This document shows, piece by piece, positions 1 through 7,173 of a stretch of DNA of 64,000 nt; within the stretch, counting starts at the first letter, position 1; every line of letters starts with the position of its first letter. Position numbers and translations under genes: made by a program. Under the pieces are notes generated by a model that did no database searches, was not told the DNA's origin, and saw only the letters and a program-made list of their open reading frames with translations. The stretch is from contig NZ_LWHJ01000022.1 of assembly GCF_001652725.1 (NCBI RefSeq), positions 310,001 to 374,000 on the forward strand, in the 5' to 3' direction. This DNA is from Pedobacter psychrophilus. GTDB lineage: Bacteria > Bacteroidota > Bacteroidia > Sphingobacteriales > Sphingobacteriaceae.

Positions 1-517
1 GTTTTTTACGAAAGTTTAAATCAATACTTGTAGTAATTCCTCTATCTTTTGCAGCTTTTAAGGCAGCTAAAGTTAAAGCAGCAGACCTATCGCTTAAAGC
101 TGGAGTAATTCCAGTAGTATGAAACCAATCTGCACCTTCAAAAATTGCATCCCAATCAAATTCAGAAGCATCGCATTCAGAAATAGAAGCATCTGCTCTA
201 TCATAAACTACTTGAGAAGCCCTCATAGAAGCACCGGTTTCCAGGAAATAAATCCCTAGTCTTTTACCGCCTCTGGCAACAAATTTAGTGTCAACACCAT
301 ATCGGCGTAAATGGTTAATTGCTGCTTGTCCAATAGCTGTATCTGGCACTTTAGAAACAAAAACTCCGTTTAAGCCATAATTACAAAGAGCAGCGGCAAC
401 GTTTGCTTCGCCACCTCCGTAGGTTACATCAAAACTATCGCTTTGTACAAATCTTTTAAAATCTGGGGTAGATAATCTCATCATGATTTCCCCTAGGGTT
501 ACTACTTTTTTAGACAT
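1..517 (-). CDS. kdgK: 2-dehydro-3-deoxygluconokinase (PfkB family), 3' part cut off
   Basis: The reading frame starts at the ATG at 517 (minus strand) and runs open to the window edge, giving the first 172 residues. It begins MSKKVVTLGEIMMRLSTP and carries the PfkB N-terminal substrate-binding signature (YGGGEANVAAAL near residue 32), followed by a Rossmann-like ribokinase fold with IGQAAINHLRRYGVDT. This matches KDG kinase, which phosphorylates 2-keto-3-deoxygluconate to KDPG in the cytoplasm. The divergent neighbour encodes KDPG aldolase, which would cleave that product, so the two genes form a catabolic pair. The C-terminal ATP site lies outside the window and cannot be checked. A general fructokinase is the main alternative; context favours KDG kinase. 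Confidence 0.88.
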   Translation of the reverse strand, partial: MSKKVVTLGEIMMRLSTPDFKRFVQSDSFDVTYGGGEANVAAALCNYGLNGVFVSKVPDTAIGQAAINHLRRYGVDTKFVARGGKRLGIYFLETGASMRASQVVYDRADASISECDASEFDWDAIFEGADWFHTTGITPALSDRSAALTLAALKAAKDRGITTSIDLNFRKK

Positions 518-726
518 CTTATTCGTTTAATTTTTTATGAAAAATTGGTTTTATCGTAGATAACAAGCTACATAAATTACTCAAAATTAAACTTTAATGT
601 AAACAAAATGGAGGTTTATGGAAAAAAATCATCGGTAACGATTGCGTAGATTATTGGTGTATTATTGTAGTTTTACCTTTTATAAATGCCTATTTTAGTT
701 ACCTCTTAATAAAAACCAATTATAAA
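518..726. promoter_or_regulatory. Divergent promoter region between kdgK and eda
   Basis: This 209-bp gap separates two divergent genes of one pathway. On the minus strand, TAATTTTG (complement of 582-589) fits the Bacteroidota -7 consensus TAnnTTTG, about 65 bp before the kdgK ATG, but a well-spaced TTTG -33 element is not obvious. On the plus strand, TAGTTTTA at 668-675 is a 7/8-type match with ATTG at 641-644 as a weak -33. A 12-bp imperfect palindrome (631-642) lies just upstream of and touching that -33 element. Promoter positions are inferred from consensus only. Confidence 0.4.
631..642. promoter_or_regulatory. Candidate operator palindrome in the kdgK-eda divergent promoter
   Basis: ATCGGTAACGAT is an imperfect dyad (arms ATCG/CGAT, with an inner TA match). 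It overlaps the candidate -33 element of eda and lies between two divergent sugar-acid genes. LacI- or GntR-type regulators of uronate genes use short dyads of this kind, but which protein binds here, if any, is unknown from the sequence. Confidence 0.35.
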
Positions 727-1386
727 ATGGATAACAAATCACAGCTTTTAAAAGCGATTACAGATCAAGGTATGCTGCCTTTATTTTTTCATGCCGATGA
801 ACAAAAAAGTATTGACATAACACAAGCAGTTTATGATGCTGGAGTAAGAGTAATAGAATATACAAACCGTGGAAAGGAAGCATTAGCTAACTTTAAGAAG
901 TTAAAGGAAGTGGCAAAAAAATCTATGCCCGAGTTAAAACTAGGTATTGGTACTATTAAAACAGCACAAGAAGCACAAGATTTTATAGATGCCGGAACAG
1001 ATTTTATTGTTTGCCCAATTGTAACGCCAGAAGTTGCAGAGGTTTGTAAAAAAGCAGATATGCTTTGGATACCTGGCTGTATGACACCTACAGAAATTTC
1101 TATAGCCCAAAAACATGGAGCTGGTTTAATCAAGATTTTCCCAGCCAATATTTTAGGACAAGAATTTATTTCTTCAATTAAAGATTTATTTAGGGGTCAG
1201 TTATTTATGCCAACAGGTGGTGTAGATTTAAGTAAAGAAAATATCAGTAGCTGGTTTAAAGCCGGTGTTTGCGCTGTGGGTATGGGGAGCAAGCTCATTA
1301 GCAAAGACATTATGGATAATGGAGATTACGAACAACTGGCTAAAAATACCAAAGAGGTATTAGCGGTAATACAATCAATTAAATAA
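727..1386 (+). CDS. eda: KDPG / 4-hydroxy-2-oxoglutarate aldolase
   Basis: A 219-residue class I aldolase that would cleave 2-keto-3-deoxy-6-phosphogluconate to pyruvate and glyceraldehyde-3-phosphate in the cytoplasm. The (beta/alpha)8 landmarks are present: the general-base Glu at E44 in VRVIEYTNRG, GIGTI near 73-77, the PGCMTPTE loop at 116-123, the Schiff-base lysine K136 in IKIFPAN, and the phosphate-binding GGVDLSKEN near 162-170. Length matches the family (about 205-220). The start follows an A/T-rich leader without a clear Shine-Dalgarno, as is usual for this phylum. It lies six bases before an MFS transporter gene and diverges from KDG kinase, consistent with an Entner-Doudoroff-type uronate catabolic operon. 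Confidence 0.93.
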   Translation: MDNKSQLLKAITDQGMLPLFFHADEQKSIDITQAVYDAGVRVIEYTNRGKEALANFKKLKEVAKKSMPELKLGIGTIKTAQEAQDFIDAGTDFIVCPIVTPEVAEVCKKADMLWIPGCMTPTEISIAQKHGAGLIKIFPANILGQEFISSIKDLFRGQLFMPTGGVDLSKENISSWFKAGVCAVGMGSKLISKDIMDNGDYEQLAKNTKEVLAVIQSIK

Positions 1387-1392
1387 CCAATA

Positions 1393-2835
1393 ATGACATT
1401 AAACGAAAAGGTAGGTAAATATAGATGGACCATTTGCGGATTACTATTTTTTGCCACAACTATCAATTATTTAGATAGACAGGTTCTTTCTTTAACCTGG
1501 AAAGATTTTATAGCGCCTGAATTTGGTTGGACAAATAACGACTATGGTAATATTACGGCGCTATTCTCAATATTTTATGCAGTTTCATTATTGTTTGCAG
1601 GCAGATTTGTAGATTGGCTAGATACTAAAAAGGGCTTTTTGTGGGCAATTGGTATTTGGTCTGTTGGCGCTTGTTTACATGCTTTTTGTGGAATTGCAAC
1701 TTCAGGAATTATTGCGGGAGATTGGTTTGTAGGGTTTGAAGGTGCTAAAGAAACAATCAAAGGCATTAATAATACAGCTTTAGTGGCTTCTACTAGTGTT
1801 ACTTTATTCATATTCGCCAGGTTTGTTTTGGCCTTAGGTGAAGCAGGGAACTTTCCTGCTGCAATAAAAGCCACCGCCGAGTATTTTCCAAAAAAAGACA
1901 GGGCTTTTTCTACCAGTATTTTTAATGCAGGCGCAACAGTCGGCGCTTTAGCCGCACCTATTACCGTTCCGTTTATTGCAGAAGCTTATGGTTGGGAAAT
2001 GGCTTTTTTAGTGATTGGAGCATTGGGTTTTGTATGGATGGGATTTTGGGTTTTTATGTATGAAAAACCAGAGAAACATAAAAGAGTTACTAAAGAAGAA
2101 TTGGAGTATATTCAACAAGATATTACTGCCGATAGTAAAATTGTAGGCTACATCCCTGAAACAACAGACAAGGTTTCTTTTGCAGAATGTTTTAAATACA
2201 AACAAACTTGGGCTTTTGCTTTTGGTAAATTTATGACTGATGGTGTTTGGTGGTTCTTCTTATTTTGGACTCCAGCTTATTTAAGTTCTGTATATAATTT
2301 AAGCTCAGCAGATGCTGCATTTCCCTTATTTATTCTTTATGCCATCACTTTGCTATCAATAATTGGAGGTTGGTTGCCTACCTACTTTGTAGAAAAGAAA
2401 GGGATGAATCCGTATGTGGGTCGTATGAGATCCATGCTTATCTTTGCATTTTTCCCTCTATTAGCTATGGTTGCACAACCTTTAGGTCATTTAACTTATT
2501 GGTTACCCATAATTATTATTGGTATAGCAGGGGCAGCTCATCAGGCTTGGTCAGCTAATATTTTTACCACAGTAGGAGACATGTTTCCTAAAAAAGCTAT
2601 AGCAACAATCGTTGGAATTGGTGGTTTAGCAGGAGGTATCGGTTCTACATTTATTCAAAAAGGGGCTGGTTTATTATTCGATTACAGTAAAAACTCAGAA
2701 ATGTCCTTTATGGGTTTTCACGGTATAGAAGCAGGATATTTCATTGTTTTCTCTATTTGTTCTGTTTGTTATTTAATAGGCTGGGTAGTGATGAAAGCAT
2801 TGGTTCCCGTATATAAACCTATTACAACCTTATAA
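1393..2835 (+). CDS. MFS transporter of the anion:cation symporter family (hexuronate-type)
   Basis: A 480-residue inner-membrane protein with about 12 hydrophobic segments. The N-terminus (KYRWTICGLLFFATTINYLDRQVLS) is typical of the ACS family that includes ExuT hexuronate and GudP glucarate permeases, and the family motif ARFVLALGEAGNFPAAIKA is present around residues 141-157. It follows eda by six bases and is probably co-transcribed. The KDG kinase / KDPG aldolase context suggests uptake of galacturonate, glucuronate or a related acid sugar; the exact substrate cannot be read from sequence. An insertion around residues 100-130, between early transmembrane segments, is longer than in E. 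coli ExuT. A strong terminator follows. Confidence 0.87.
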   Translation: MTLNEKVGKYRWTICGLLFFATTINYLDRQVLSLTWKDFIAPEFGWTNNDYGNITALFSIFYAVSLLFAGRFVDWLDTKKGFLWAIGIWSVGACLHAFCGIATSGIIAGDWFVGFEGAKETIKGINNTALVASTSVTLFIFARFVLALGEAGNFPAAIKATAEYFPKKDRAFSTSIFNAGATVGALAAPITVPFIAEAYGWEMAFLVIGALGFVWMGFWVFMYEKPEKHKRVTKEELEYIQQDITADSKIVGYIPETTDKVSFAECFKYKQTWAFAFGKFMTDGVWWFFLFWTPAYLSSVYNLSSADAAFPLFILYAITLLSIIGGWLPTYFVEKKGMNPYVGRMRSMLIFAFFPLLAMVAQPLGHLTYWLPIIIIGIAGAAHQAWSANIFTTVGDMFPKKAIATIVGIGGLAGGIGSTFIQKGAGLLFDYSKNSEMSFMGFHGIEAGYFIVFSICSVCYLIGWVVMKALVPVYKPITTL

Positions 2836-2859
2836 TTTTTTATCATTAATATTTTTCTT

Positions 2860-2893
2860 AAAGGGGATTTCTGTTAAGGAATCTCCTTTTTTG
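2860..2893 (+). terminator. Rho-independent terminator after the eda-MFS operon
   Basis: The stem AAAGGGGATTTC / GGAATCTCCTTT (12 bp with two G-U wobbles) closes a TGTTAA loop and runs into a T tract. It begins 25 bases after the transporter stop codon. Confidence 0.85.
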
Positions 2894-2906
2894 TTTAAAA
2901 CAATTT

Positions 2907-3007
2907 GGGCGTTTAATACGCCAGCTGGCGGAACACTATATCTTTTTTTGCAATTTGCATGGTGGAGAGTAAAGCAAAAAAAGGATGCCGCTTCTATCCC
3001 TAACGCA
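2907..3007 (+). repeat. Interspersed intergenic hairpin repeat, copy 1
   Basis: This 101-bp element starts GGGCGTTTAATACG and ends CCCTAACGCA. It has three nested features: outer inverted ends (GCGTTnA ... TAACGC), a perfect internal palindrome CGCCAGCTGGCG (2919-2930), and an inner inverted pair ATCTTTTTTTGC / GCAAAAAAAGGAT. Related copies are at 12677-12776 and 26452-26556 (same strand) and at 18150-18238 and 61025-61099 (opposite strand). All five sit between genes. There is no coding capacity, so it could be a MITE- or REP-like element. Confidence 0.8.
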
Positions 3008-3040
3008 ACACATTAAAATAATTTATCGCTGAAAATTGCT

Positions 3041-3054
3041 TTAGTTTAAACTAA
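3041..3054. repeat. Perfect 14-bp palindrome, copy 1
   Basis: TTAGTTTAAACTAA is its own reverse complement. The identical 14-mer recurs at 26616-26629, and both copies lie within about 60 bp of a hairpin-repeat copy. Function unknown. Confidence 0.5.
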
Positions 3055-3138
3055 GATAAAGACTATTCTAAAAGGTAAATTCAATTGAAACATTTATCGT
3101 CTTTTATTCTTTTAAATAGAAAGTAATTAATTTAAAAT

Positions 3139-4101
3139 ATGGTTGCAGATAAAGATTTAGAATTTTTAAGAACTAAAGGAGATTTACCTGCTGATGATTT
3201 TGTAAATCTTTATTTTTCAGATATTAATAAACGTGAGAAATTAAATATTGAGCTCAAAAAACTCACTAAAAACAGCAATTGGGATTTATTCTTATCTCAA
3301 ATTCCAGAAGCTTCCTTTTTCGATGTAGAATTCAATAAAATTATTCCCCCATCTAAAAAAGAAATTGAAAATGCTAAAAAGTTTTTCAACGATAAAAATC
3401 AATATATACTCCAACTTTTAGGCTTACTTTCTTTACCTTATTGCTATGCTGCTGCAGATGGTGCAAAGGTGTTATATCAAACTGAAAGAATGTACAAAGA
3501 TGTACATAAACGTTTGGAAGAAACCGCAGAGTTTATAAGCGCAATGATGCACAAAGATGCTTTGGAAGAATCTGGTTCTGGTAAAGTACAAGCTTTTAAA
3601 GTAAGGGTAATGCATGCTGCCGCCAGGTTTTATCTTAAAAAACAAGATTGGGATTATTCTTTAGGCTATCCTGTAAATCAAGAAGATATGGCAGGCACCA
3701 ACCTTTCATTTTCTTTAATCGTAATCCGTGGCTTAAGAAAAATGGGTTTCTCTGTTAGCTATCAAGAGCAAATGGATTACATTAAATATTGGAGTTATGT
3801 AGGTGCGATGCTAGGTGTCGACACAAAACTCTTACCCCAAAACGGTGACGAAGCAAGAGTAATCGACAAAAAAATAAGTGAACGACAATTCAAATCCTCG
3901 CCGGAAGGCAAACATTTAACACAATCTTTATTGGATTGCTTTTATAGCTTAAATGATCAAAAAATAATGAAAAACGATGAAATTGCTGGTTATATGCGAT
4001 TTTTATTGGGCGATGAAATTGCTAATATTCTTGACCTACCTCCTTCAGTTTTCTCAGAATCAAAAAGAAAACTCTTAAAACTAAAGACCAGTTTCTCCTG
4101 A
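3139..4101 (+). CDS. MpaB/Lcp-like oxygenase (DUF2236 family)
   Basis: A 320-residue soluble-looking protein whose middle matches the DUF2236 / MpaB-type family, which also contains heme-dependent latex-clearing proteins. The diagnostic block is the helix RVMHAAARFYL (about residues 156-166) followed by WDYSLGYPVNQEDMAGTNLSFS and RGLRKMGFSVS. In Lcp proteins a histidine in the central helix region is a heme ligand; H159 in RVMHAA is a candidate here by family analogy. There is no signal peptide, unlike secreted rubber oxygenases. It stands between a repeat-containing gap and a GH13 gene with no obvious pathway link. The substrate is unknown; assignment to the family is firm, assignment of activity is not. 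Confidence 0.78.
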   Translation: MVADKDLEFLRTKGDLPADDFVNLYFSDINKREKLNIELKKLTKNSNWDLFLSQIPEASFFDVEFNKIIPPSKKEIENAKKFFNDKNQYILQLLGLLSLPYCYAAADGAKVLYQTERMYKDVHKRLEETAEFISAMMHKDALEESGSGKVQAFKVRVMHAAARFYLKKQDWDYSLGYPVNQEDMAGTNLSFSLIVIRGLRKMGFSVSYQEQMDYIKYWSYVGAMLGVDTKLLPQNGDEARVIDKKISERQFKSSPEGKHLTQSLLDCFYSLNDQKIMKNDEIAGYMRFLLGDEIANILDLPPSVFSESKRKLLKLKTSFS

Positions 4102-4161
4102 TTATCAAATTAAGTTGCGGCATGGATTTTAAGGGTTAACATATTTTAAAATCATAAAATC

Positions 4162-5835
4162 ATGATGAGCAATAATTCGGAAAGTACTTGGTGGAAAGAA
4201 GCCGTAATTTATCAGATATATCCAAGAAGCTTTAAAGACAGCAATGGCGATGGAATTGGCGATTTGCAGGGTATTATCTCTAAATTAGATTATATTAAAA
4301 GTTTAGGTGTAGATGCGGTTTGGCTCAATCCAATTTTCACTTCCCCTAATGATGATAATGGCTATGATATTTCTGATTATAGAAGCATTATGACCGACTT
4401 TGGCACCATGTCAGATTTTGATGAATTGCTAAAACAAATGCATCAAAAAGAATTGAAGCTTATTTTAGATTTAGTTCCAAACCATAGCAGCGATGAGCAT
4501 TTTTGGTTTCAGGAATCTAGAAAATCCAGAGATAATCCTTACCGGGATTATTACCATTGGTGGCCTGCAGAAAATGGTAAACCAAATGAAAGGTTCAGTT
4601 TTTTTGATGTAAACCGAGACGCTTGGAGGTACGATGAAAAAACCGACGCATATTATCTCCATTACTTTTCTATTAAACAACCAGATTTAAACTGGGAAAA
4701 TCCAAAACTTCGTCAAGAAATGTATGATGTACTTAGCTTTTGGTTTGATAAAGGAGTGGATGGTTTTAGGATGGATGTAGTTCCATTTATTTCTAAAGAT
4801 GTTTCTTTCCCTCCAATTCCTGCAAGATTTAACGGAAGTTTTGGAGATTATTACGCTAATGGACCATTTCTACATGATTATTTAAAAGAAATGAACCGCG
4901 AGGTTTTAAGCAAATACAATGGGGTAAGTATTGCTGAGGGAGTTGGTGTAAATACTGAAGATGTTCATCTTTTTGTTAATCCGGATAGAAAAGAATTAGA
5001 TATGCTTTACCATTTTGATGGGATGGGAATTGGGTTTACACCCGATGGTTTTAAAGAGCCACATCCAGATGGTTACAGCTTGTTGGAGTTTAAACAAGTT
5101 TATACTAAATGGGATAAAGCTTTTGAAAAAGGCTGGGGAACAATTTATTTGGGAAATCATGACCAGCCAAGAATGTTAACAAGATGGGGAAATGATGCAC
5201 CAGAGTTTAGGGATTTATCAGCTAAAATGTTGCACACTTTTTTATTGACCATGCGGGCTACTCCTTTCATTTTTCATGGTGATGAAATTGGGATGGCCAA
5301 TATCAAATTTGATGATATAACCGATTACAGAGATATTGAAAGTATTAACATGCACCATTATTTATCATCTAATGGCGGCGATTTGCAAAGATTTATGTCA
5401 GCACAGAAAATCACAGCCAGAGATAACGGACGTACGCCTTTTCAATGGGATGATAGCCAAAATGCAGGTTTTACGGATGGCGAACCTTGGTTGAAGGTTA
5501 ATCCAAATCACAAAGAAGTAAATGTAAAATATCAAGAAAATGATAAGGACAGCATTTTAAGCTATTTTAAATCTTTAATTGCTTTACGGAAAAATAATAA
5601 AACTTTAATTTATGGGGAGTATCAACTTTTGGATGCTACCAATAAATCGGTTTACGCTTACAGCAGAAATGATGAAAATGGAACGTTTCTGGTTCTGTTA
5701 AATTTCACTTCCGTGGACGCTAAATTTGATACAGATTATGACTTAAATAATTCCGAACTGATTTTATCCAACTATTTATATATGGATATGGGAGCTATTT
5801 TAAAGCCTTACCAAGCTTGTATTTATAAATTTTAG
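4162..5835 (+). CDS. GH13 alpha-glucosidase / oligo-1,6-glucosidase
   Basis: A 557-residue cytoplasmic glycoside hydrolase of family 13. It opens with WWKEAVIYQIYPRSFKDSNGDGIGDL, the standard start of the alpha-glucosidase subfamily. The (beta/alpha)8 motifs are in order: DLVPNHSS (103-110), GFRMDVV with the nucleophile D205, IAEGVG with the acid/base E259, and LGNHDQPR with the transition-state Asp D334. A short beta-domain closes the C-terminus. Two ATGs lie in tandem at 4162 and 4165; either may be used. The second catalytic motif reads AEG rather than the commoner GE, but the acidic residue is kept. Alternatives are trehalose-6-phosphate hydrolase or trehalose synthase; no phosphate-specific context supports them. 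A small orphan gene begins three bases after the stop. Confidence 0.88.
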   Translation: MMSNNSESTWWKEAVIYQIYPRSFKDSNGDGIGDLQGIISKLDYIKSLGVDAVWLNPIFTSPNDDNGYDISDYRSIMTDFGTMSDFDELLKQMHQKELKLILDLVPNHSSDEHFWFQESRKSRDNPYRDYYHWWPAENGKPNERFSFFDVNRDAWRYDEKTDAYYLHYFSIKQPDLNWENPKLRQEMYDVLSFWFDKGVDGFRMDVVPFISKDVSFPPIPARFNGSFGDYYANGPFLHDYLKEMNREVLSKYNGVSIAEGVGVNTEDVHLFVNPDRKELDMLYHFDGMGIGFTPDGFKEPHPDGYSLLEFKQVYTKWDKAFEKGWGTIYLGNHDQPRMLTRWGNDAPEFRDLSAKMLHTFLLTMRATPFIFHGDEIGMANIKFDDITDYRDIESINMHHYLSSNGGDLQRFMSAQKITARDNGRTPFQWDDSQNAGFTDGEPWLKVNPNHKEVNVKYQENDKDSILSYFKSLIALRKNNKTLIYGEYQLLDATNKSVYAYSRNDENGTFLVLLNFTSVDAKFDTDYDLNNSELILSNYLYMDMGAILKPYQACIYKF

Positions 5836-5838
5836 AGC

Positions 5839-6216
5839 ATGAAAACCTCAATTATTCAGAATGGGATATCAATTTTTAACAAGGATTATCAAACTTTCAA
5901 GAATGGTAATTCTAAAGATTTGAATAATTTAATGACTAAAAATTTTATTGATAATCCAGAAAACAACAAAATCATTTCACAAATATTAGTGGATTTAAAC
6001 GATAAAGATGGAGGTGGACCAATTGCAAATCTAAAAACTTTAGAAGCGCATTTTATTGATGATTTTAAAAAAGGTAAAGTAAACTTCGCTTATGAATTAA
6101 AATTAGAATGGGGCTGTTCTGCAATTAAAAAGGATTTAATAAAACACGAAATTTTCGACTTTGAACTTGATAATGAAAAGCAGTTATTGTTTCTGTTTTT
6201 ATTTATTCCAAGCTAA
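5839..6216 (+). CDS. Uncharacterised 125-residue protein coupled to the GH13 gene
   Basis: I do not recognise this protein. It starts three bases after the alpha-glucosidase stop codon, so translation is probably coupled. No signal peptide or membrane segment is visible at the N-terminus. The protein is Asn/Lys/Asp-rich with a short hydrophobic beta-like C-terminus (LLFLFLFIP). The N-terminal half (residues 8-60) looks helical and the second half alternates like a small alpha/beta fold. Its 3' end overlaps the convergent methyltransferase gene by four bases. Codon use resembles its neighbours. Confidence 0.65.
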   Translation: MKTSIIQNGISIFNKDYQTFKNGNSKDLNNLMTKNFIDNPENNKIISQILVDLNDKDGGGPIANLKTLEAHFIDDFKKGKVNFAYELKLEWGCSAIKKDLIKHEIFDFELDNEKQLLFLFLFIPS

Positions 6217-6941
6217 TTTTCAATTAAACTTGTTCGCATAATTGCCGGTATAATTCTTTCTCTAAAATCTAATTCGTCGCTTGCATAGATTAAAACTGTT
6301 TTTGCAGTCAAACTAAAAGGATTTGATTCTAAATAAACACCTGAAGTTTTTTTATTTTGAAGTCTAATATAGCCTCCCATATTTTTATTGCCGTTTTTAA
6401 CCATCGGATTTAAAGGTAAATGTTCAGTAATTAAAACGTATTTAAACTTTTTGGCTTTTTGTAAAATAATTGAAATTTGATGATTATTTAAATGCTGTAA
6501 AACCTGTCTAATTATACATAAATCAGCAATAGGATAATTATCATTTACTGCATTGATATGAATAAAATGAATATTTTCTTTTTGATTTTGGTCATTTAAA
6601 TCGGTTATCAACTTTTTAACAACATCTGCACCAATATAATTTACATCCGTTTCTTTAAGCACTTTCTCCATTATTGTAAAATCACCACAACCAATCTCAA
6701 AAACGGTTTTTAATTTTTTTTCAATTATAAAATCGATTAAAAAGTTAGTATATAATTTAATATTTTCATCTGAAGATCCTGATCCAGAATAATATTTTCT
6801 TCCATTCTCAGCTTTGCCCCAATAATTGTTATCATAAATTTTTGTAAAGATATTTTCTGCCGACTTTCCTTTGTTTTTCAGATCATAAATGAAATGCAGC
6901 AATCCTTTTGGTATTAAATTTTTTAAATAATTTTTTATCAT
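6213..6941 (-). CDS. Class I SAM-dependent methyltransferase
   Basis: About 242 residues from the ATG at 6941; a TTG one codon upstream (6944) is a less likely start. Motif I is FEIGCGDFTIMEKV, followed by the acidic ribose-binding strand NYIGADVV and the post-I motif, and RQVLQHLNNHQ resembles motif II/III of small-molecule methyltransferases. The glycine-rich loop and the Asp strand indicate an intact SAM site. The substrate is unknown. It stands alone on the minus strand between two plus-strand units. The gene looks slightly more AT-rich than its flanks, which would fit later acquisition, but this was not measured. Confidence 0.75.
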   Translation of the reverse strand: MIKNYLKNLIPKGLLHFIYDLKNKGKSAENIFTKIYDNNYWGKAENGRKYYSGSGSSDENIKLYTNFLIDFIIEKKLKTVFEIGCGDFTIMEKVLKETDVNYIGADVVKKLITDLNDQNQKENIHFIHINAVNDNYPIADLCIIRQVLQHLNNHQISIILQKAKKFKYVLITEHLPLNPMVKNGNKNMGGYIRLQNKKTSGVYLESNPFSLTAKTVLIYASDELDFRERIIPAIMRTSLIEN

Positions 6942-7018
6942 CAATAAATTTTAAGAATATTCATTCAATAAAATTAACAATCAAAGCAGATTTGTTAAGT
7001 TTTGGTAAGTTTAATGAT

Positions 7019-7052
7019 AAAAAGATTTATTCATTTGATTAAATCTTTTTTA
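7019..7052. terminator. Terminator-like hairpin in a divergent gap (first of two)
   Basis: A perfect 10-bp stem AAAAAGATTT / AAATCTTTTT with a 12-base loop is followed by T on both strands. It lies between divergent genes, where no terminator would normally be needed. Confidence 0.45.
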
Positions 7053-7071
7053 TAGTTAAACTTGTTACATG

Positions 7072-7099
7072 AAAAGGCAGTAATTAACTGTCTTTTTTT
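7072..7099 (+). terminator. Terminator-like hairpin in a divergent gap (second of two)
   Basis: A 10-bp stem AAAAGGCAGT / ACTGTCTTTT (one G-U pair) with an AATTA loop and seven Ts. It reads as a plus-strand terminator 75 bp upstream of the protease start. It could end a short untranslated transcript or act as an attenuator in the protease leader. Confidence 0.55.
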
Positions 7100-7173
7100 A
7101 TTTATTGGAGTATTATTTGCATACAATTAACGTTACCTAAACCGTGAGTATAGAGTTTGAAAAATTTAAGATT

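Larger units (their letters stand above)
2836..3138. other. 303-bp intergenic region
   Basis: It holds the operon terminator (2860-2893), repeat copy 1 (2907-3007) and a perfect 14-bp palindrome TTAGTTTAAACTAA (3041-3054). The remaining A/T-rich stretch 3055-3138 should contain the promoter of the next gene, but I could not assign one with confidence. Confidence 0.6.

Noticed and set aside
831-1148. Minus-strand frame opposite eda
   Set aside because: It lies entirely inside a clear aldolase gene, with no ribosome site or family resemblance.
2907-3007. Hairpin repeats considered as integron attC sites because of GCGTT...AACGC ends
   Set aside because: The core and inverse-core motifs do not fit RYYYAAC / GTTRRRY at the right places, no integrase is present, and the copies do not flank single-gene cassettes.
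7144-7173. GTG start for the S41 protease
   Set aside because: The ATG at 7174 yields a clean lipoprotein signal; the GTG version would put ten polar residues before it.
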